Both the position numbers and the translations under genes were made by a program. A model generated the notes under the pieces. That model was given only the letters and a program-made list of their open reading frames with translations. It did not search any database and had not been told where the DNA came from. Shown in pieces: positions 25,805-35,048 of a stretch of 64,000 bases of DNA. Source of the stretch: Delftia acidovorans (GTDB lineage Bacteria > Pseudomonadota > Gammaproteobacteria > Burkholderiales > Burkholderiaceae_C); contig JAITUC010000009.1 in assembly GCA_031286585.1 (NCBI GenBank), positions 1 through 64,000 on the forward strand. The letters run 5' to 3'. The number at the start of each line of letters is the position of its first letter. Within the stretch, counting starts at the first letter, position 1.

Positions 25805-26389
25805 TCAGCCGTGGCTGATGCGCGTGCCCAGGAGCGTCAGGAACTGGGCGATCCAGGCCGGGTGTGCGGGCCACGCGGGTGCGCTGACCAGGTTGCCTTC
25901 GGTATGCGCCTGGTCCACGCCGATGTCGGCATAGGTGCCGCCGGCCAGCTCGACCTCGGCACGGCAGGCCGGGTAGGCCGAGCAGGTGCGGCCCTTGAGC
26001 ACGCCGGCTCCTGCCAGCAACTGGGCGCCGTGGCAGACGGCGGCCACGGGCTTGTCGTTGTCGAAGAAGTGGCGCACGGCGGCGCGCACGGCGTCGTAGT
26101 TGCGCAGGTACTCGGGGCCGCGCCCGCCGGGGATCACCAGGGCGTCGTACTGCTCGGGCTTGATGTCGGCGAAGCTGGCGTTGAGCGTGAAGTTGTGGCC
26201 GGGCTTCTCGCTGTAGGTCTGCGCGCCCTCGAAATCATGGATGGCCGTCTTGATGTGGTCCCCGGCCTTCTTGTCGGGGCAGACCGCATGCACCGTGTGT
26301 CCCACGGCCTGCAGGGCCTGGAAGGGGACCATGGTTTCGTAGTCCTCGCAGTAGTCGCCGCAGATCATCAGAATCTTCTTGCCAGCCAT
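25805..26389 (-). CDS. DJ-1/PfpI-family protein
   Basis: A 194-residue DJ-1/PfpI superfamily protein. The nucleophile elbow is [15 protein letters not shown] with Cys119 followed by His120. An acidic residue sits near the N-terminus ([10 protein letters not shown]), and [13 protein letters not shown] is the usual glycine-rich loop. Members include glyoxalase III/deglycase-like and protease-like proteins, and the exact activity cannot be assigned. It lies downstream of purC on the same strand but is separated from it by a strong terminator, so it has its own promoter. Confidence 0.9.
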   Translation of the reverse strand: MAGKKILMICGDYCEDYETMVPFQALQAVGHTVHAVCPDKKAGDHIKTAIHDFEGAQTYSEKPGHNFTLNASFADIKPEQYDALVIPGGRGPEYLRNYDAVRAAVRHFFDNDKPVAAVCHGAQLLAGAGVLKGRTCSAYPACRAEVELAGGTYADIGVDQAHTEGNLVSAPAWPAHPAWIAQFLTLLGTRISHG

Positions 26390-26484
26390 GTGCTTGCTCC
26401 TTCAGAAAAAGTCAGAGGAAGCGAACATTGTGGCAGCGTCGGTGACGCAGGCATGACCGGCTGCCAAAACGCAGGCCCGCAACG

Positions 26485-26510
26485 AAAAAGAGAGCCGAAG
26501 CTCTCTTTTG
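26485..26510 (-). terminator. Rho-independent terminator after purC, UUCG-capped
   Basis: On the minus strand AAAGAGAGC-TTCG-GCTCTCTTT is followed by a further T run (TTTTT overall), 38 bp beyond the purC stop. The stem is 9 bp and the UUCG loop is the very stable tetraloop. A/T runs on both sides mean it could also work in the other direction. Confidence 0.92.
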
Positions 26511-26547
26511 CGGGGGAAGGCGCGCGGGGCCGGGCTGCGGCGGACCG

Positions 26548-27471
26548 TCAGGCCGTCAGGCGCTGCAGGGCTTCGCGGTACTTGGCGGCGGTCTTCTCGG
26601 TCACTTCCTGGGGCAGGCGCGGGGCCGGGGCCTTCTTGTCCCAGGGCTTGCCGTTGACCTGGGCCTGTTCCAGCCAGTCGCGCACGAACTGCTTGTCGTA
26701 GCTGGGAGGGTTCTCGCCCTTGGCCAGGGCCTGGGCATAGCCTTCCACAGGCCAGTAGCGCGAGCTGTCGGGCGTCAGGACCTCGTCCATCAGCACGAGT
26801 TCGCCGTTCTCGTCCAGGCCGAACTCGAACTTGGTGTCGGCGATGATCATGCCCTTTTCGAGTGCGATGGCGGCAGCCTCCTTGTAGATGCGGATGGCCG
26901 TGTCGCGGATCTGGGAGGCCAGCTTCTCGCCGACCATCTCCACCGTGCGCTCGTAGGTGATGTTCTCGTCATGGTCACCCATCTCGGCCTTGGCGGCGGG
27001 GGTGTAGATGGGTTCGGGCAGCTTGGCGGCGTTGGTCAGGCCTTCGGGCAGGGGCACGCCGCAGACCGAGCGCGATTCCTGGTATTCCTTCCAGCCGCTG
27101 CCGGCCAGGTAGCCGCGCACCACGGCCTCGATCAGCACGGGCTTGAGGCGCTTGACCAGCATGGAGCGGCCCGTGACCTGGGGCACTTCGGCCGGCGTGA
27201 CCACGGACTCGGGCGCTTCGCCGGTCAGGTGGTTGGGGCAGATGTGGCCGAGCTTGTCGAACCAGAACAGCGCCATTTGCGTCAGCAGCTCGCCCTTGCC
27301 GGGGATGGGCTCGCCCATGATCACGTCGAAGGCCGACAGGCGGTCCGAGGCCACCATCAGGATGCGGTCGTCGCCCACGGCATAGTTGTCGCGCACCTTG
27401 CCGCGCGCGAGCAGCGGCAGCGAGGCAATGTTGGAAGTGTGCAGGGCGGAGGGGCGGGACTGGGTGGTCAT
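26548..27471 (-). CDS. purC: Phosphoribosylaminoimidazole-succinocarboxamide synthase
   Basis: A 307-residue SAICAR synthetase, joining CAIR and aspartate with ATP in purine synthesis. Visible motifs are [49 protein letters not shown] and [33 protein letters not shown]. The long form with a C-terminal extension ([23 protein letters not shown]) is normal for Burkholderiales. The ATG at 27471 is preferred to an upstream in-frame codon because the conserved reading begins there. Confidence 0.97.
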   Translation of the reverse strand: MTTQSRPSALHTSNIASLPLLARGKVRDNYAVGDDRILMVASDRLSAFDVIMGEPIPGKGELLTQMALFWFDKLGHICPNHLTGEAPESVVTPAEVPQVTGRSMLVKRLKPVLIEAVVRGYLAGSGWKEYQESRSVCGVPLPEGLTNAAKLPEPIYTPAAKAEMGDHDENITYERTVEMVGEKLASQIRDTAIRIYKEAAAIALEKGMIIADTKFEFGLDENGELVLMDEVLTPDSSRYWPVEGYAQALAKGENPPSYDKQFVRDWLEQAQVNGKPWDKKAPAPRLPQEVTEKTAAKYREALQRLTA

Positions 27472-27835
27472 GTGAGGCAAGGGGCAATCTGGCAAAGAGG
27501 CTGCAGCGGCCGGATGGCTGCAAGCGGCACGCGCAGGAGCGCGATTCTAACCAACGGCGCCTCACGGTGACGGGCGGCCCGTGGCAGGCCCCACCCCAGG
27601 GGCGCAGCCTGGCAAACCCGCCGATTGTGCGCCCATTTGCATGCCGCGCAAAACCCGCCTCCAAGGCCCTGCACCGTCCTGCGCTATCGGCTTGCGGCGT
27701 TGCTTTTGGGCAGGCCCCGGCGCATAGTGGGTTCGCAAGCAAACGAATGCGCATTCCAGCCTGCAAGCACCTGTCCCGGCGGATCGTCTCCCGGTGGACC
27801 GGGGTGTTTTCATCCAGAGCAAGGAGTGTTTAGAT
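27472..27835. other. Gene-free spacer between purC and hpf
   Basis: This 364-bp region between the two divergent genes holds no convincing coding frame. It must contain both promoters, but I could not pick clear -35/-10 pairs, and no good sigma-54 site (GG-N10-GC) was found. A small hairpin CCCGG-TGGA-CCGGG lies at 27791-27804, about 20 bp before the hpf ribosome-binding site AAGGAG. Confidence 0.5.
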
Positions 27836-28195
27836 ATGAATCTGACGATTAGTGGGCATCACCTGGAGGTCACTCCCTCGCTGCGCAGTTACGTCATGGC
27901 CAAGCTCGAACGCATTCTTCGGCACTTTGACCAGGTGGTGGATGTAAAGGTCTTGCTGACCGTTCATAACCAAAAGGAGAAGGAAAAGCGCCAACGTGCC
28001 GGTTGCACGCTGCGCGTCAAGGGCCAGGATCTTTTTGTCGAGACCTCTCACTTCGATCTCTATGCCGCCGTCGATGCGCTGGCTGACAAGCTGGACCGCG
28101 TGGTGGTGCGCTACAAGACCCGCCAGCAGGGCAGCCGCTATGGTTCGGCCAAGCGACTCGATGATGCTGGTCTGACCTTGGCGTCAGTCGGGTGA
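27836..28195 (+). CDS. hpf: Ribosome hibernation-promoting factor (short form)
   Basis: A 119-residue YfiA/HPF-family protein that binds the 30S subunit and stabilises inactive ribosomes in stationary phase. It begins [31 protein letters not shown], and [23 protein letters not shown] is the family C-terminal helix. AAGGAG sits about 9 nt before the ATG. It is upstream of ptsN, as in many proteobacteria where this stretch follows rpoN. Here rpoN is not adjacent, since purC lies on the left. Confidence 0.95.
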   Translation: MNLTISGHHLEVTPSLRSYVMAKLERILRHFDQVVDVKVLLTVHNQKEKEKRQRAGCTLRVKGQDLFVETSHFDLYAAVDALADKLDRVVVRYKTRQQGSRYGSAKRLDDAGLTLASVG

Positions 28196-28267
28196 CAGGT
28201 AAGGCGCCGGCCCTGTGCGGGCGCTTACAATACCTGCGCTTATGTGGCTGATGAGCCACGCACGACC

Positions 28268-28289
28268 ACCGCCCTTCGGGGCGGTTTTT
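28268..28289 (+). terminator. Rho-independent terminator between hpf and ptsN, UUCG-capped
   Basis: ACCGCCC-TTCG-GGGCGGT followed by TTTT, a perfect 7-bp stem with a UUCG loop, 72 bp after hpf and 62 bp before ptsN. It indicates that hpf can be expressed separately from ptsN-hprK. Confidence 0.9.
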
Positions 28290-28350
28290 GATGGGGGTCA
28301 GGGTTTCCCCACGGTTTCCGGCACTGCGGTGCATAATTGTTTCCCGAACC

Positions 28351-28824
28351 ATGAACCGTCTTGCCTCCATCCTGCCCGCCGCTCAAGTGCTCGTGAGCGT
28401 CGACGTCACCAGCAAAAAGCGCGCTTTCGAAGAAGCAGGTCTGCTCTTTGAAAGCCTGCATGGCCTGTCCCGCGCACTCATCACCGACAGCCTGTTTGCA
28501 CGCGAACGCCTGGGCTCGACGGGACTCGGCCACGGCGTGGCCATTCCCCATGGGCGCATCAAGGGCCTGACCGCTCCCATGGCGGCCGTGTTCCAGCTGG
28601 ACAATCCCATCGGTTTCGATGCCCCCGATGAGCAGCCCGTGGGCCTGCTGATCTTTCTGCTGGTGCCCGAGGCGGCCACCCAGAAGCACCTGGAAATCCT
28701 GTCCGAAATCGCCGAGCTTCTCAGCGACAGCCAGCTGCGCGAGCGCCTGAAGTCCTGTGCCGATGCGGCCCGGCTGCATGGAATGATTGCCGGCTGGCAG
28801 TCCTCCGCCGCGCCCCTGGTCTAG
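28351..28824 (+). CDS. ptsN: PTS IIA-like nitrogen-regulatory protein
   Basis: A 157-residue EIIA-Ntr. It accepts phosphate from NPr/HPr on His67 in [13 protein letters not shown] and regulates nitrogen and potassium functions rather than carrying sugar. [26 protein letters not shown] is the family helical region. It sits 32 bp upstream of hprK, giving the regulatory PTS pair common in beta-proteobacteria. No sugar EIIBC gene is in the window. Confidence 0.95.
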   Translation: MNRLASILPAAQVLVSVDVTSKKRAFEEAGLLFESLHGLSRALITDSLFARERLGSTGLGHGVAIPHGRIKGLTAPMAAVFQLDNPIGFDAPDEQPVGLLIFLLVPEAATQKHLEILSEIAELLSDSQLRERLKSCADAARLHGMIAGWQSSAAPLV

Positions 28825-28856
28825 ACTTTCTCCTTCCCCTTTTCACGGGCCTTGCC

Positions 28857-29813
28857 ATGAGACCCAGTGCCATCAGCGCCGATGTCCTGTTCGAGGAATT
28901 CCGCTCCAGCCTGCGTTGGGAGTGGGTGGCGGGCCTGGGGGCCTCGGAGCGCCGTTTCGACGAGATGGCCGTGCGCTCGGCGCGCTCCGGCGCGGACCTC
29001 GTCGGCTACCTGAACTACATCCATCCCTACCGGCTGCAGGTGCTGGGCGAGCGCGAGATCGCCTACCTGACCAATGCCACTCCGCAGGACTGCCAGCGCC
29101 GCGTGGCACGCATCGTCACGCTGGAGCCGCCCGTGCTGGTGCTGGCCGACGGGCAGACGGCGCCCGAGGCGCTGTTGTCCATGTGCGAGCGCGCCCACAT
29201 TCCCATGTTCTCCACGCGCGAGCAGTCGGCCTTCGTGATCGATGTGCTGCGTGCCTACCTGGCCAAGCATTTCGCCGACCGCACCACCATGCACGGCGTG
29301 TTCATGGACATCCTGGGCATGGGCGTGCTGATCACGGGCGAGTCGGGCCTGGGCAAGAGCGAGCTGGGGCTGGAACTGGTGACGCGCGGCAACGGCCTGG
29401 TGGCCGATGACGCGGTGGACCTGTACCGCATCAACCAGACCACGATCGAGGGCAAGTGCCCCGAGCTGCTGCAGAACCTGCTGGAGGTGCGCGGCATCGG
29501 GCTGCTCGATATCCGTGCCATCTTTGGCGAGACGGCCGTGCGCCGCAAGATGCGCCTCAAGCTCATCGTGCACCTGGTGCGCAAGGAAACCATGGAGCGC
29601 GAGTACGAGCGCCTGCCGGCCGAGCCGCTGACGCAGGACGTGCTTGGCGTGCCCGTGCGCAAGGTGGTGATCCAGGTGGTGGCGGGCCGCAACATCGCCG
29701 TGCTAGTCGAGGCCGCCGTGCGCAATGCCATCCTGCAGCTGCGCGGCATCGACACCTACCAGGAATTCGTGCAGCGCCACCGCCGCGCCATGGAGCGCGG
29801 AGACACCTTCTAG
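28857..29813 (+). CDS. hprK: HPr kinase/phosphorylase
   Basis: A 318-residue HprK. It phosphorylates and dephosphorylates HPr on serine. The Walker A motif GESGLGKS is at residues 161-168, the catalytic His is in [14 protein letters not shown], and the C-terminal K/R-rich signature is [27 protein letters not shown]. In proteobacteria without a full PTS it is thought to tune regulatory pathways. It is co-directional with ptsN, with no terminator between the two genes. Confidence 0.96.
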   Translation: MRPSAISADVLFEEFRSSLRWEWVAGLGASERRFDEMAVRSARSGADLVGYLNYIHPYRLQVLGEREIAYLTNATPQDCQRRVARIVTLEPPVLVLADGQTAPEALLSMCERAHIPMFSTREQSAFVIDVLRAYLAKHFADRTTMHGVFMDILGMGVLITGESGLGKSELGLELVTRGNGLVADDAVDLYRINQTTIEGKCPELLQNLLEVRGIGLLDIRAIFGETAVRRKMRLKLIVHLVRKETMEREYERLPAEPLTQDVLGVPVRKVVIQVVAGRNIAVLVEAAVRNAILQLRGIDTYQEFVQRHRRAMERGDTF

Positions 29814-29925
29814 CGACCGCTGGCGTCGCCGAGGCCGGCCCGCCTGTTGCCTGGCCCCCACTGTTTTCAACGCGATTGTTTGCTGGCCGTGCGCCCATGT
29901 TTGCGCGCGGTGCGTTGTCGCGGTT

Positions 29926-29958
29926 TTGTTAATAAGAATAATTCTCATTTTCTATAAT
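29926..29958 (+). promoter_or_regulatory. Fur box overlapping the promoter of the siderophore operon
   Basis: The Fur-type dyad AATAAGAAT-A-ATTCTCATT lies at 29931-29949 (9-1-9 form, one arm mismatch). It is followed 3 bp later by a perfect -10 hexamer TATAAT (29953-29958). A -35-like TTGTTA lies at 29926 but at 21-bp spacing, so the -35 is uncertain. Iron-loaded Fur binding here would block the promoter, as expected for an iron-uptake operon. Confidence 0.85.
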
Positions 29959-30053
29959 TCGGGCAGATGCCGTATCCGGCCTGTGTCCGAGTGTGTCCGA
30001 GTGGCTCCGGGCTGGATGCGGCGCATTTCCTTCCGTCTCGAAAGCCCTCCCGG

Positions 30054-32243
30054 ATGTCTTCCCGTACCCGCATCGGCCTGCCGCGCGCAGGCGCCGTCAG
30101 CCCCTTCACCCCTGTTTGCACCCCTGTTTGCACGCTCCACCGCCTGGGCACCATCGCCCGTGTCTGCGCCATGGTGGCTGCCGCGGCGCTGCCCGCGGGC
30201 GCCTGGGCCGCTGACGCCGAGCTGGGCGAGGTCACGGTGCGCGGCACCACCGATCCCCAGACCCTTCCCACGGCGGCCCCGGGCGGCCAGGTGGCCAAGG
30301 GTGCGGGCCTGGGCGTGCTGGGCCAGCGCGATGTGATGGACACGCCGTTCAACATCACCTCCTACACAGCGGAAGGCATTGCCAACCAGAACGCGGCCAC
30401 GCTGATGTCGGTGCTGGAAAACGATCCTTCGGTGCGCTTCACCACCAACACCGGCCATGCCTACGAGAACTTCACCATCCGTGGCCTGGGTGTGAATGCC
30501 TCGGAGCTGGGCTTCAACGGCCTGTATGGCCTGGCGCCCGACGGCCACGTGCCCGTCGAGATGATCGAGCGCGTGGAGGTGCTCAAGGGCCCCGGTGCGC
30601 TGATGAGCGGCATGACGCCCGGCGGTGCCGTGGGCGGCACCATCAACCTGGTGACCAAGCGCCCGCTGGCCCGGGATCTCACGCGCGTGACCACCATGTT
30701 CAGCAGCGGCTCGCAGCTGGGCCTGCAGGCCGATGTCTCGCGCCGCTTCGGCCCCGAGCGCCGCCTGGGCGTGCGCGTCAACGGCAGCACGTCGTCCGGC
30801 GACACCGAGATCGATGGTCAGAACCGCCGCCACGGCCTGGGCGCGCTGGCGCTGGACTACCAGGGCGACGGATTCACGCTGGGCCTGGATGCCTACAGCT
30901 ACCGCTCCACCATCCGCGACGGCAGCCCGATGATGGTCAGCATGCAGAACCTCAAGCAGGTCATCGCGGCGCCCGACGCCACGACCAACCTGTTCCCCGG
31001 CATACACGCCAGGCAGCAAAGCGATGCGCTGATGCTGCGCGGCTCGGTGGACCTGGGCGCGGACTGGACGCTGTTCGGCTCCGCGGGCACGGCCCAGCAT
31101 GCCTACGACGGCATGCTCAACGGCACGCGCGTGGTGCTGCGCGCCCAGGGCGACGGCTCGGCCGTGGGCCAGACCTACAACCAGTACGGCTACACCGACA
31201 GCACGGCGGCCGAGTTCGGCGTGCGCGGGCGCCTGCGCACGGGCGGCGTGAACCACCTGCTGGTGGCCTCCCTGAACTGGATGAACCAGAAGGGCGGGCG
31301 CGCGGCCGTGGCCACCAGCGCCAGCTACATCACCAACATCTACAACCCCGCGCCCATCACGCTGGCCGGCCCCTACGGCGCCATCAAGCAGGAGCGCGAC
31401 GACGTGCTCAGCAGCCTGGCCCTGGCCGACACGCTGAGCTGGGGCGGCGATGCCGTGCAGCTCACCGTGGGCGCACGCCTGCAGCGCGTGAACCAGAAGA
31501 TGGCAGGCTACAACGAGCAGGCCGTCTCGCCCGCGCTGGGCCTGGTGGTCAAGCCCTGGGGAGATGCGGTCTCGCTGTACGCCAACCATGTGCAGGGCCT
31601 GAGCGCGGGCTCCATCGTCGGCGCCACCTATGCCAATGCCGGCGAGGTGTTCGCGCCCTACAAGACCAAACAGTTCGAGATCGGCGCCAAATGGCGCACG
31701 GGCGACTTCACGCAGACGGTCTCGCTGTTCCAGATCGAGCGGCCCTCGTCCGTGGTGGAGACCGAGACAAACCGCCTGCTGATGGATGGCGAGCAGCGCA
31801 ACCGGGGCCTGGAGTGGAATGTGTTCGGCGAGCCGCTGCGCGGCACGCGCCTGCTGGGCGGCCTGGCCTATACCCAGGCCATCCAGAGCAGGACCCAGGG
31901 CGGCGCGCGCGATGGCTTCGGCGTCTACGGCGTGCCGCGCTGGACGGCCAACCTGGGCGGCGAATGGGACGTGCCCGCGCTCCCGGGCGCCACGCTCACG
32001 GGCCGGCTGATCTACACGGGCGCCCAGTGGGTGAATTCGGCCAACACGCTGAAGATGCCCAGCTGGACCCGCGTGGACGTGGGCGCGCGCTATGCCACCC
32101 GCATCGCGGCCAAACCCGTCACCTTCCGCGCCACGGTGGAGAACCTGTTCGACAAGTCCTACTGGGCCGGCAGCTTCAATGACAACTTCGCCACCACGGG
32201 CGGCCCGCGCACGGTGCGTGTCTCGGCCACGGTGGACTTCTGA
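30054..32243 (+). CDS. TonB-dependent siderophore receptor
   Basis: A 729-residue outer-membrane receptor counted from ATG 30054. The long N-terminus ends in a signal core (CAMVAAAALPAGAWA), then a TonB-box-like GEVTVRG, a plug domain (TPFNITSYTAEGIANQNAATL, FTIRGLGVN, VEVLKGPGALMSG then GGTINLVTKRP) and a beta-barrel ending VRVSATVDF with terminal Phe. An in-frame ATG at 29967 would be almost at the predicted transcription start, so 30054 is preferred. It is first in a six-gene iron operon. The operon content suggests a catecholate siderophore. Confidence 0.93.
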   Translation: MSSRTRIGLPRAGAVSPFTPVCTPVCTLHRLGTIARVCAMVAAAALPAGAWAADAELGEVTVRGTTDPQTLPTAAPGGQVAKGAGLGVLGQRDVMDTPFNITSYTAEGIANQNAATLMSVLENDPSVRFTTNTGHAYENFTIRGLGVNASELGFNGLYGLAPDGHVPVEMIERVEVLKGPGALMSGMTPGGAVGGTINLVTKRPLARDLTRVTTMFSSGSQLGLQADVSRRFGPERRLGVRVNGSTSSGDTEIDGQNRRHGLGALALDYQGDGFTLGLDAYSYRSTIRDGSPMMVSMQNLKQVIAAPDATTNLFPGIHARQQSDALMLRGSVDLGADWTLFGSAGTAQHAYDGMLNGTRVVLRAQGDGSAVGQTYNQYGYTDSTAAEFGVRGRLRTGGVNHLLVASLNWMNQKGGRAAVATSASYITNIYNPAPITLAGPYGAIKQERDDVLSSLALADTLSWGGDAVQLTVGARLQRVNQKMAGYNEQAVSPALGLVVKPWGDAVSLYANHVQGLSAGSIVGATYANAGEVFAPYKTKQFEIGAKWRTGDFTQTVSLFQIERPSSVVETETNRLLMDGEQRNRGLEWNVFGEPLRGTRLLGGLAYTQAIQSRTQGGARDGFGVYGVPRWTANLGGEWDVPALPGATLTGRLIYTGAQWVNSANTLKMPSWTRVDVGARYATRIAAKPVTFRATVENLFDKSYWAGSFNDNFATTGGPRTVRVSATVDF

Positions 32244-32247
32244 CGCC

Positions 32248-34023
32248 ATGGCGCAAGTTGCACGACAAGGCCTGTGCCTGGCCACCTCGCTGCTGTGCCT
32301 GCTGGGCGCAGCCGTCCATGCCGGTGAAGACATGGCGGCGGCCGCATCGCGGCAGGCCCTGGCCGCACGGTCGGGCACGCTGGCGCCGGGCCAGGTGGCC
32401 ACAGGAGTCCTGGCTGCCGGTGGGCGCGAGTCCTGGCGCGTCGATCTGCCCGCCGGCCACGTGGTCCAGGGTGAATTCGAAGGGCTGGGCGTGGCCCTGG
32501 ACCTGGAGGATGCCCAGGGCCGGCACCTGCGCCGCCTGGCGCGGCCCGATGGCGGCGCGCAGTCGCTGATGTGGGTCACGGAGGGAGCCAGCAGGCAAAG
32601 GCTGGTGGCGCGCCACATCGCAACGGACGCGCTGATGGACGGCGAGGTGAAATCCGCAACCGGCCGCTTTGCGCTGCGGTTGACCTCCAGTCTTGCGCCG
32701 TTGGGCGCCAAGGCTGCGCAGGCCTCGGAGTGGCCTGCGCTGGAAAGCCCACGCTTGCAGGCCCTGGCCCAGGCCATCCAGCGCGGCGCGGGTTCGGGCG
32801 TGGCGGCAGACGCCTTCTGGCGGCGCGTGCAGGATGAAGGGGCGCCGATGGTGGAGCCGCTGCCCGGCGGCCAGTCCCTGGTCACCTTCCTGTGGCGCGG
32901 CCTGCCGCGTGCGGGCATGCAGGGCGTGCGCCTGTTCGGCAGTCCCGCCGGCAACCATGATCCGCTGCAGCACCTGCCGGGCAGCGATGTCTGGTGGGCC
33001 AGCTTCCGCATGGCCGACACCGCGCGTCTGAGCTACCGGCTGGCACCCGATGTGCCGCTGATCGCAGGCTCGGCCATGGAGCAGCGCCGCGCCCTGCTGG
33101 CCACGGCGCAACGCGATCCGCTCAATCCCAAGGTGTTTCCGCAGCCGCCAAAGTCGCCCCAGGGCGGCTTCATCGACGCCTTCCAGGGCGCCTCCGTGCT
33201 GGAGCTGCCCAAGGCGCCGCCCCAGCCCTGGGTGGCGCCGCGCGCGGGTGTGGCCCAGGGGGCGCTGGTGCAGCACCGCCTGTCCAGCCGCGTGCTGGGC
33301 AACAGCCGCGATGTCTGGACCTACCGCCCCGCAGGCGGCCAGGCGCCCGAGGCCCTGCTGGTGCTGTTCGACGGCAATGCCTACGCGAAGCAGGTGCCCA
33401 CGCCCACCCTCATCGACAACCTCATGGCCGACGGCCTGATCCCGCCCACGGCCGTGGTGCTGGTGGACAACGCCAGCCCGCAGGCGCGCGGCAGGGAGTT
33501 GCCGCCCAACACCGCCTTCGCCCGCTTTCTGGATGAGGAGCTGATGCCCTGGGTGGGCGAGCAGGGACTGGGCCAGCCTGCGGCGCGCACGGTGATCGGT
33601 GGCTCCAGCTTTGGCGGCCTGGCCTCGGCCTATGCGGGCCTGGTCAATGCGCGCTGGTTCGGCAATGTGCTGAGCATGTCGGGTTCGTTCTGGTGGTCGC
33701 CGGCCGGCGAGGTGCCGGGCTGGGTGCAGCGCCGCTATGCCCAGGAGCCACGCCAGCCCGTGCGCTTTTATCTGGATGCAGGCCGCTACGAGCGCGCGCG
33801 CGGCGGGCAGGACGGCATCCTCGAAACCAACCGCCACCTGGCGGACGTGCTGCGCGCCAAAGGCTACGAAGTCACCCGGGCCGAGCACGAGACCGGCCAT
33901 GACTACCTGCAGTGGCAGGGGTCGCTGGCCTGCGGCCTGGTGGCCCTGCTCAATCCCGGGCGCTTCGCCCAGGGCCTGCCGGCCTGCGAGCGCATGCCGG
34001 ACGGCACGCCGGCACTTCCCTGA
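32248..34023 (+). CDS. Secreted siderophore (enterochelin-type) esterase
   Basis: A 591-residue protein with a signal peptide (MAQVARQGLCLATSLLCLLGAAVHA), an N-terminal beta-rich PPC-like region (TLAPGQVATGVLAAGGRESW) and a C-terminal esterase of the Fes/IroD group. The nucleophile is in VIGGSSFGGLASAYAGL (GxSxGG), with FYLDAGRYE and ETGHDYLQW supplying the acid and histidine regions. Export means that it would cut the ferric catecholate in the periplasm, as Cee does in Campylobacter, not in the cytosol as E. coli Fes does. It starts 4 bp after the receptor stop codon. Confidence 0.88.
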   Translation: MAQVARQGLCLATSLLCLLGAAVHAGEDMAAAASRQALAARSGTLAPGQVATGVLAAGGRESWRVDLPAGHVVQGEFEGLGVALDLEDAQGRHLRRLARPDGGAQSLMWVTEGASRQRLVARHIATDALMDGEVKSATGRFALRLTSSLAPLGAKAAQASEWPALESPRLQALAQAIQRGAGSGVAADAFWRRVQDEGAPMVEPLPGGQSLVTFLWRGLPRAGMQGVRLFGSPAGNHDPLQHLPGSDVWWASFRMADTARLSYRLAPDVPLIAGSAMEQRRALLATAQRDPLNPKVFPQPPKSPQGGFIDAFQGASVLELPKAPPQPWVAPRAGVAQGALVQHRLSSRVLGNSRDVWTYRPAGGQAPEALLVLFDGNAYAKQVPTPTLIDNLMADGLIPPTAVVLVDNASPQARGRELPPNTAFARFLDEELMPWVGEQGLGQPAARTVIGGSSFGGLASAYAGLVNARWFGNVLSMSGSFWWSPAGEVPGWVQRRYAQEPRQPVRFYLDAGRYERARGGQDGILETNRHLADVLRAKGYEVTRAEHETGHDYLQWQGSLACGLVALLNPGRFAQGLPACERMPDGTPALP

Positions 34024-34076
34024 TGCCGCAAAGGCCCATGTTTGAACTTCCTGGCAATACAGCAATCACTGTAGAG

Positions 34077-35048
34077 ATGAACACCATGAATGCAAATCAT
34101 TCCCGTCGCCAGATCCTGGCGAAGATGGGTCAGGGCCTGGGCGTGCTGGTCACGCTGCCGCTGGCGGCGCAGATGTCCCATGCCCAGACGGCGGCGGCCG
34201 GCAAGACCGTGACCGTGCCGCATGCCAAGGGCGTGGTCCAGGTGCCCTTCAAGCCCGTGCGCGTGCTGGTGTTCGAGCTGGCGGCGCTGGACACGCTGCA
34301 GGCGCTGGGCGGCGAGGTGCGGGGCGTGCCCGAGTTCAAGATGCCGCCGCTGCTGGCCCGCTATGCCGATGCAAGGTATGCGCGCATCGGCAGCCTGTTC
34401 GAGCCTGACTACGAATCCATCCAGGCGCTGTCGCCCGACCTCATCATCGTGGGCGGCCGCTCCGAGGCCAAGTACAAGGAGCTGTCGCGCTTCGCGCCCG
34501 TGCTGGACCTCAGTGTCAGCGACCGGCACCAGATGGCCGACATCTACCGCAACATCCGCACGCTGGGCGCCGTCTACGGCCTGCAGGACAAGGCAGAGGC
34601 CGAAGTCAAGGGCGTGGAGCAGGCCATCACCGCACTGCATGGCAAGGCCCAGGACGCCGGCAAGGGGCTGGTGCTGCTGACCTCGGGCGGCAAGCTCAGT
34701 GCCTATGGGCCGGGTTCGCGCTTCGGCATGCTGCACGATGTGTTCGGCGTGAAGCCGGCCATCGACAACCTCACGGTGGCCCGCCATGGGCAGGTCGTTT
34801 CTTTCGAGTTCCTGCTCAAGACCAATCCAGACTGGCTGTTCGTCATCGACCGCGACGCGGCCATCGGCCAGGATGGCAAGACCGCCCAGCAATTGCTGGA
34901 CAACCCGCTGGTGCGCGCCACCAAGGCCTGGCGCGGCAAGCAAGTGGTCTATCTGAATGCGGCCAACTGGTACACCCTGTCCAACGCCGGGCCGGGCGCG
35001 CTGAAGGCCAATATCCAGCAACTGTCGGATGCCTTCACCCGCACATGA
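34077..35048 (+). CDS. CeuE-like ferric-siderophore periplasmic binding protein
   Basis: A 323-residue cluster-A-III binding protein with a Tat-like signal (HSRRQILAKMGQGLGVLVTLPLAAQMSHA). It follows Campylobacter CeuE closely. Three arginines that anchor the charged ligand are present, Arg128 (GGRSEAK), Arg215 (GSRFG) and Arg259 (IDRD), as are the two iron-coordinating side chains His237 (RHGQVVSFEF) and Tyr299 (ANWYTLS). These match CeuE Arg118, Arg205, Arg249, His227 and Tyr288 with an offset of 10 or 11. The real start may be the ATG at 34086, which has GAGATG upstream. Confidence 0.93.
   Translation: MNTMNANHSRRQILAKMGQGLGVLVTLPLAAQMSHAQTAAAGKTVTVPHAKGVVQVPFKPVRVLVFELAALDTLQALGGEVRGVPEFKMPPLLARYADARYARIGSLFEPDYESIQALSPDLIIVGGRSEAKYKELSRFAPVLDLSVSDRHQMADIYRNIRTLGAVYGLQDKAEAEVKGVEQAITALHGKAQDAGKGLVLLTSGGKLSAYGPGSRFGMLHDVFGVKPAIDNLTVARHGQVVSFEFLLKTNPDWLFVIDRDAAIGQDGKTAQQLLDNPLVRATKAWRGKQVVYLNAANWYTLSNAGPGALKANIQQLSDAFTRT

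Noticed and set aside
27472..27835. Sigma-54 promoter before hpf
   Set aside because: GG and GC dinucleotides with the needed 10-bp spacing in a TGGCA/TTGC context were not found.
29952..33020. A 1022-codon open frame on the minus strand opposite the TonB receptor and esterase
   Set aside because: It mirrors the high-GC codon structure of the real plus-strand genes, has low-complexity His/Ala/Gly/Arg composition and no domain. The plus-strand products have clear family motifs.
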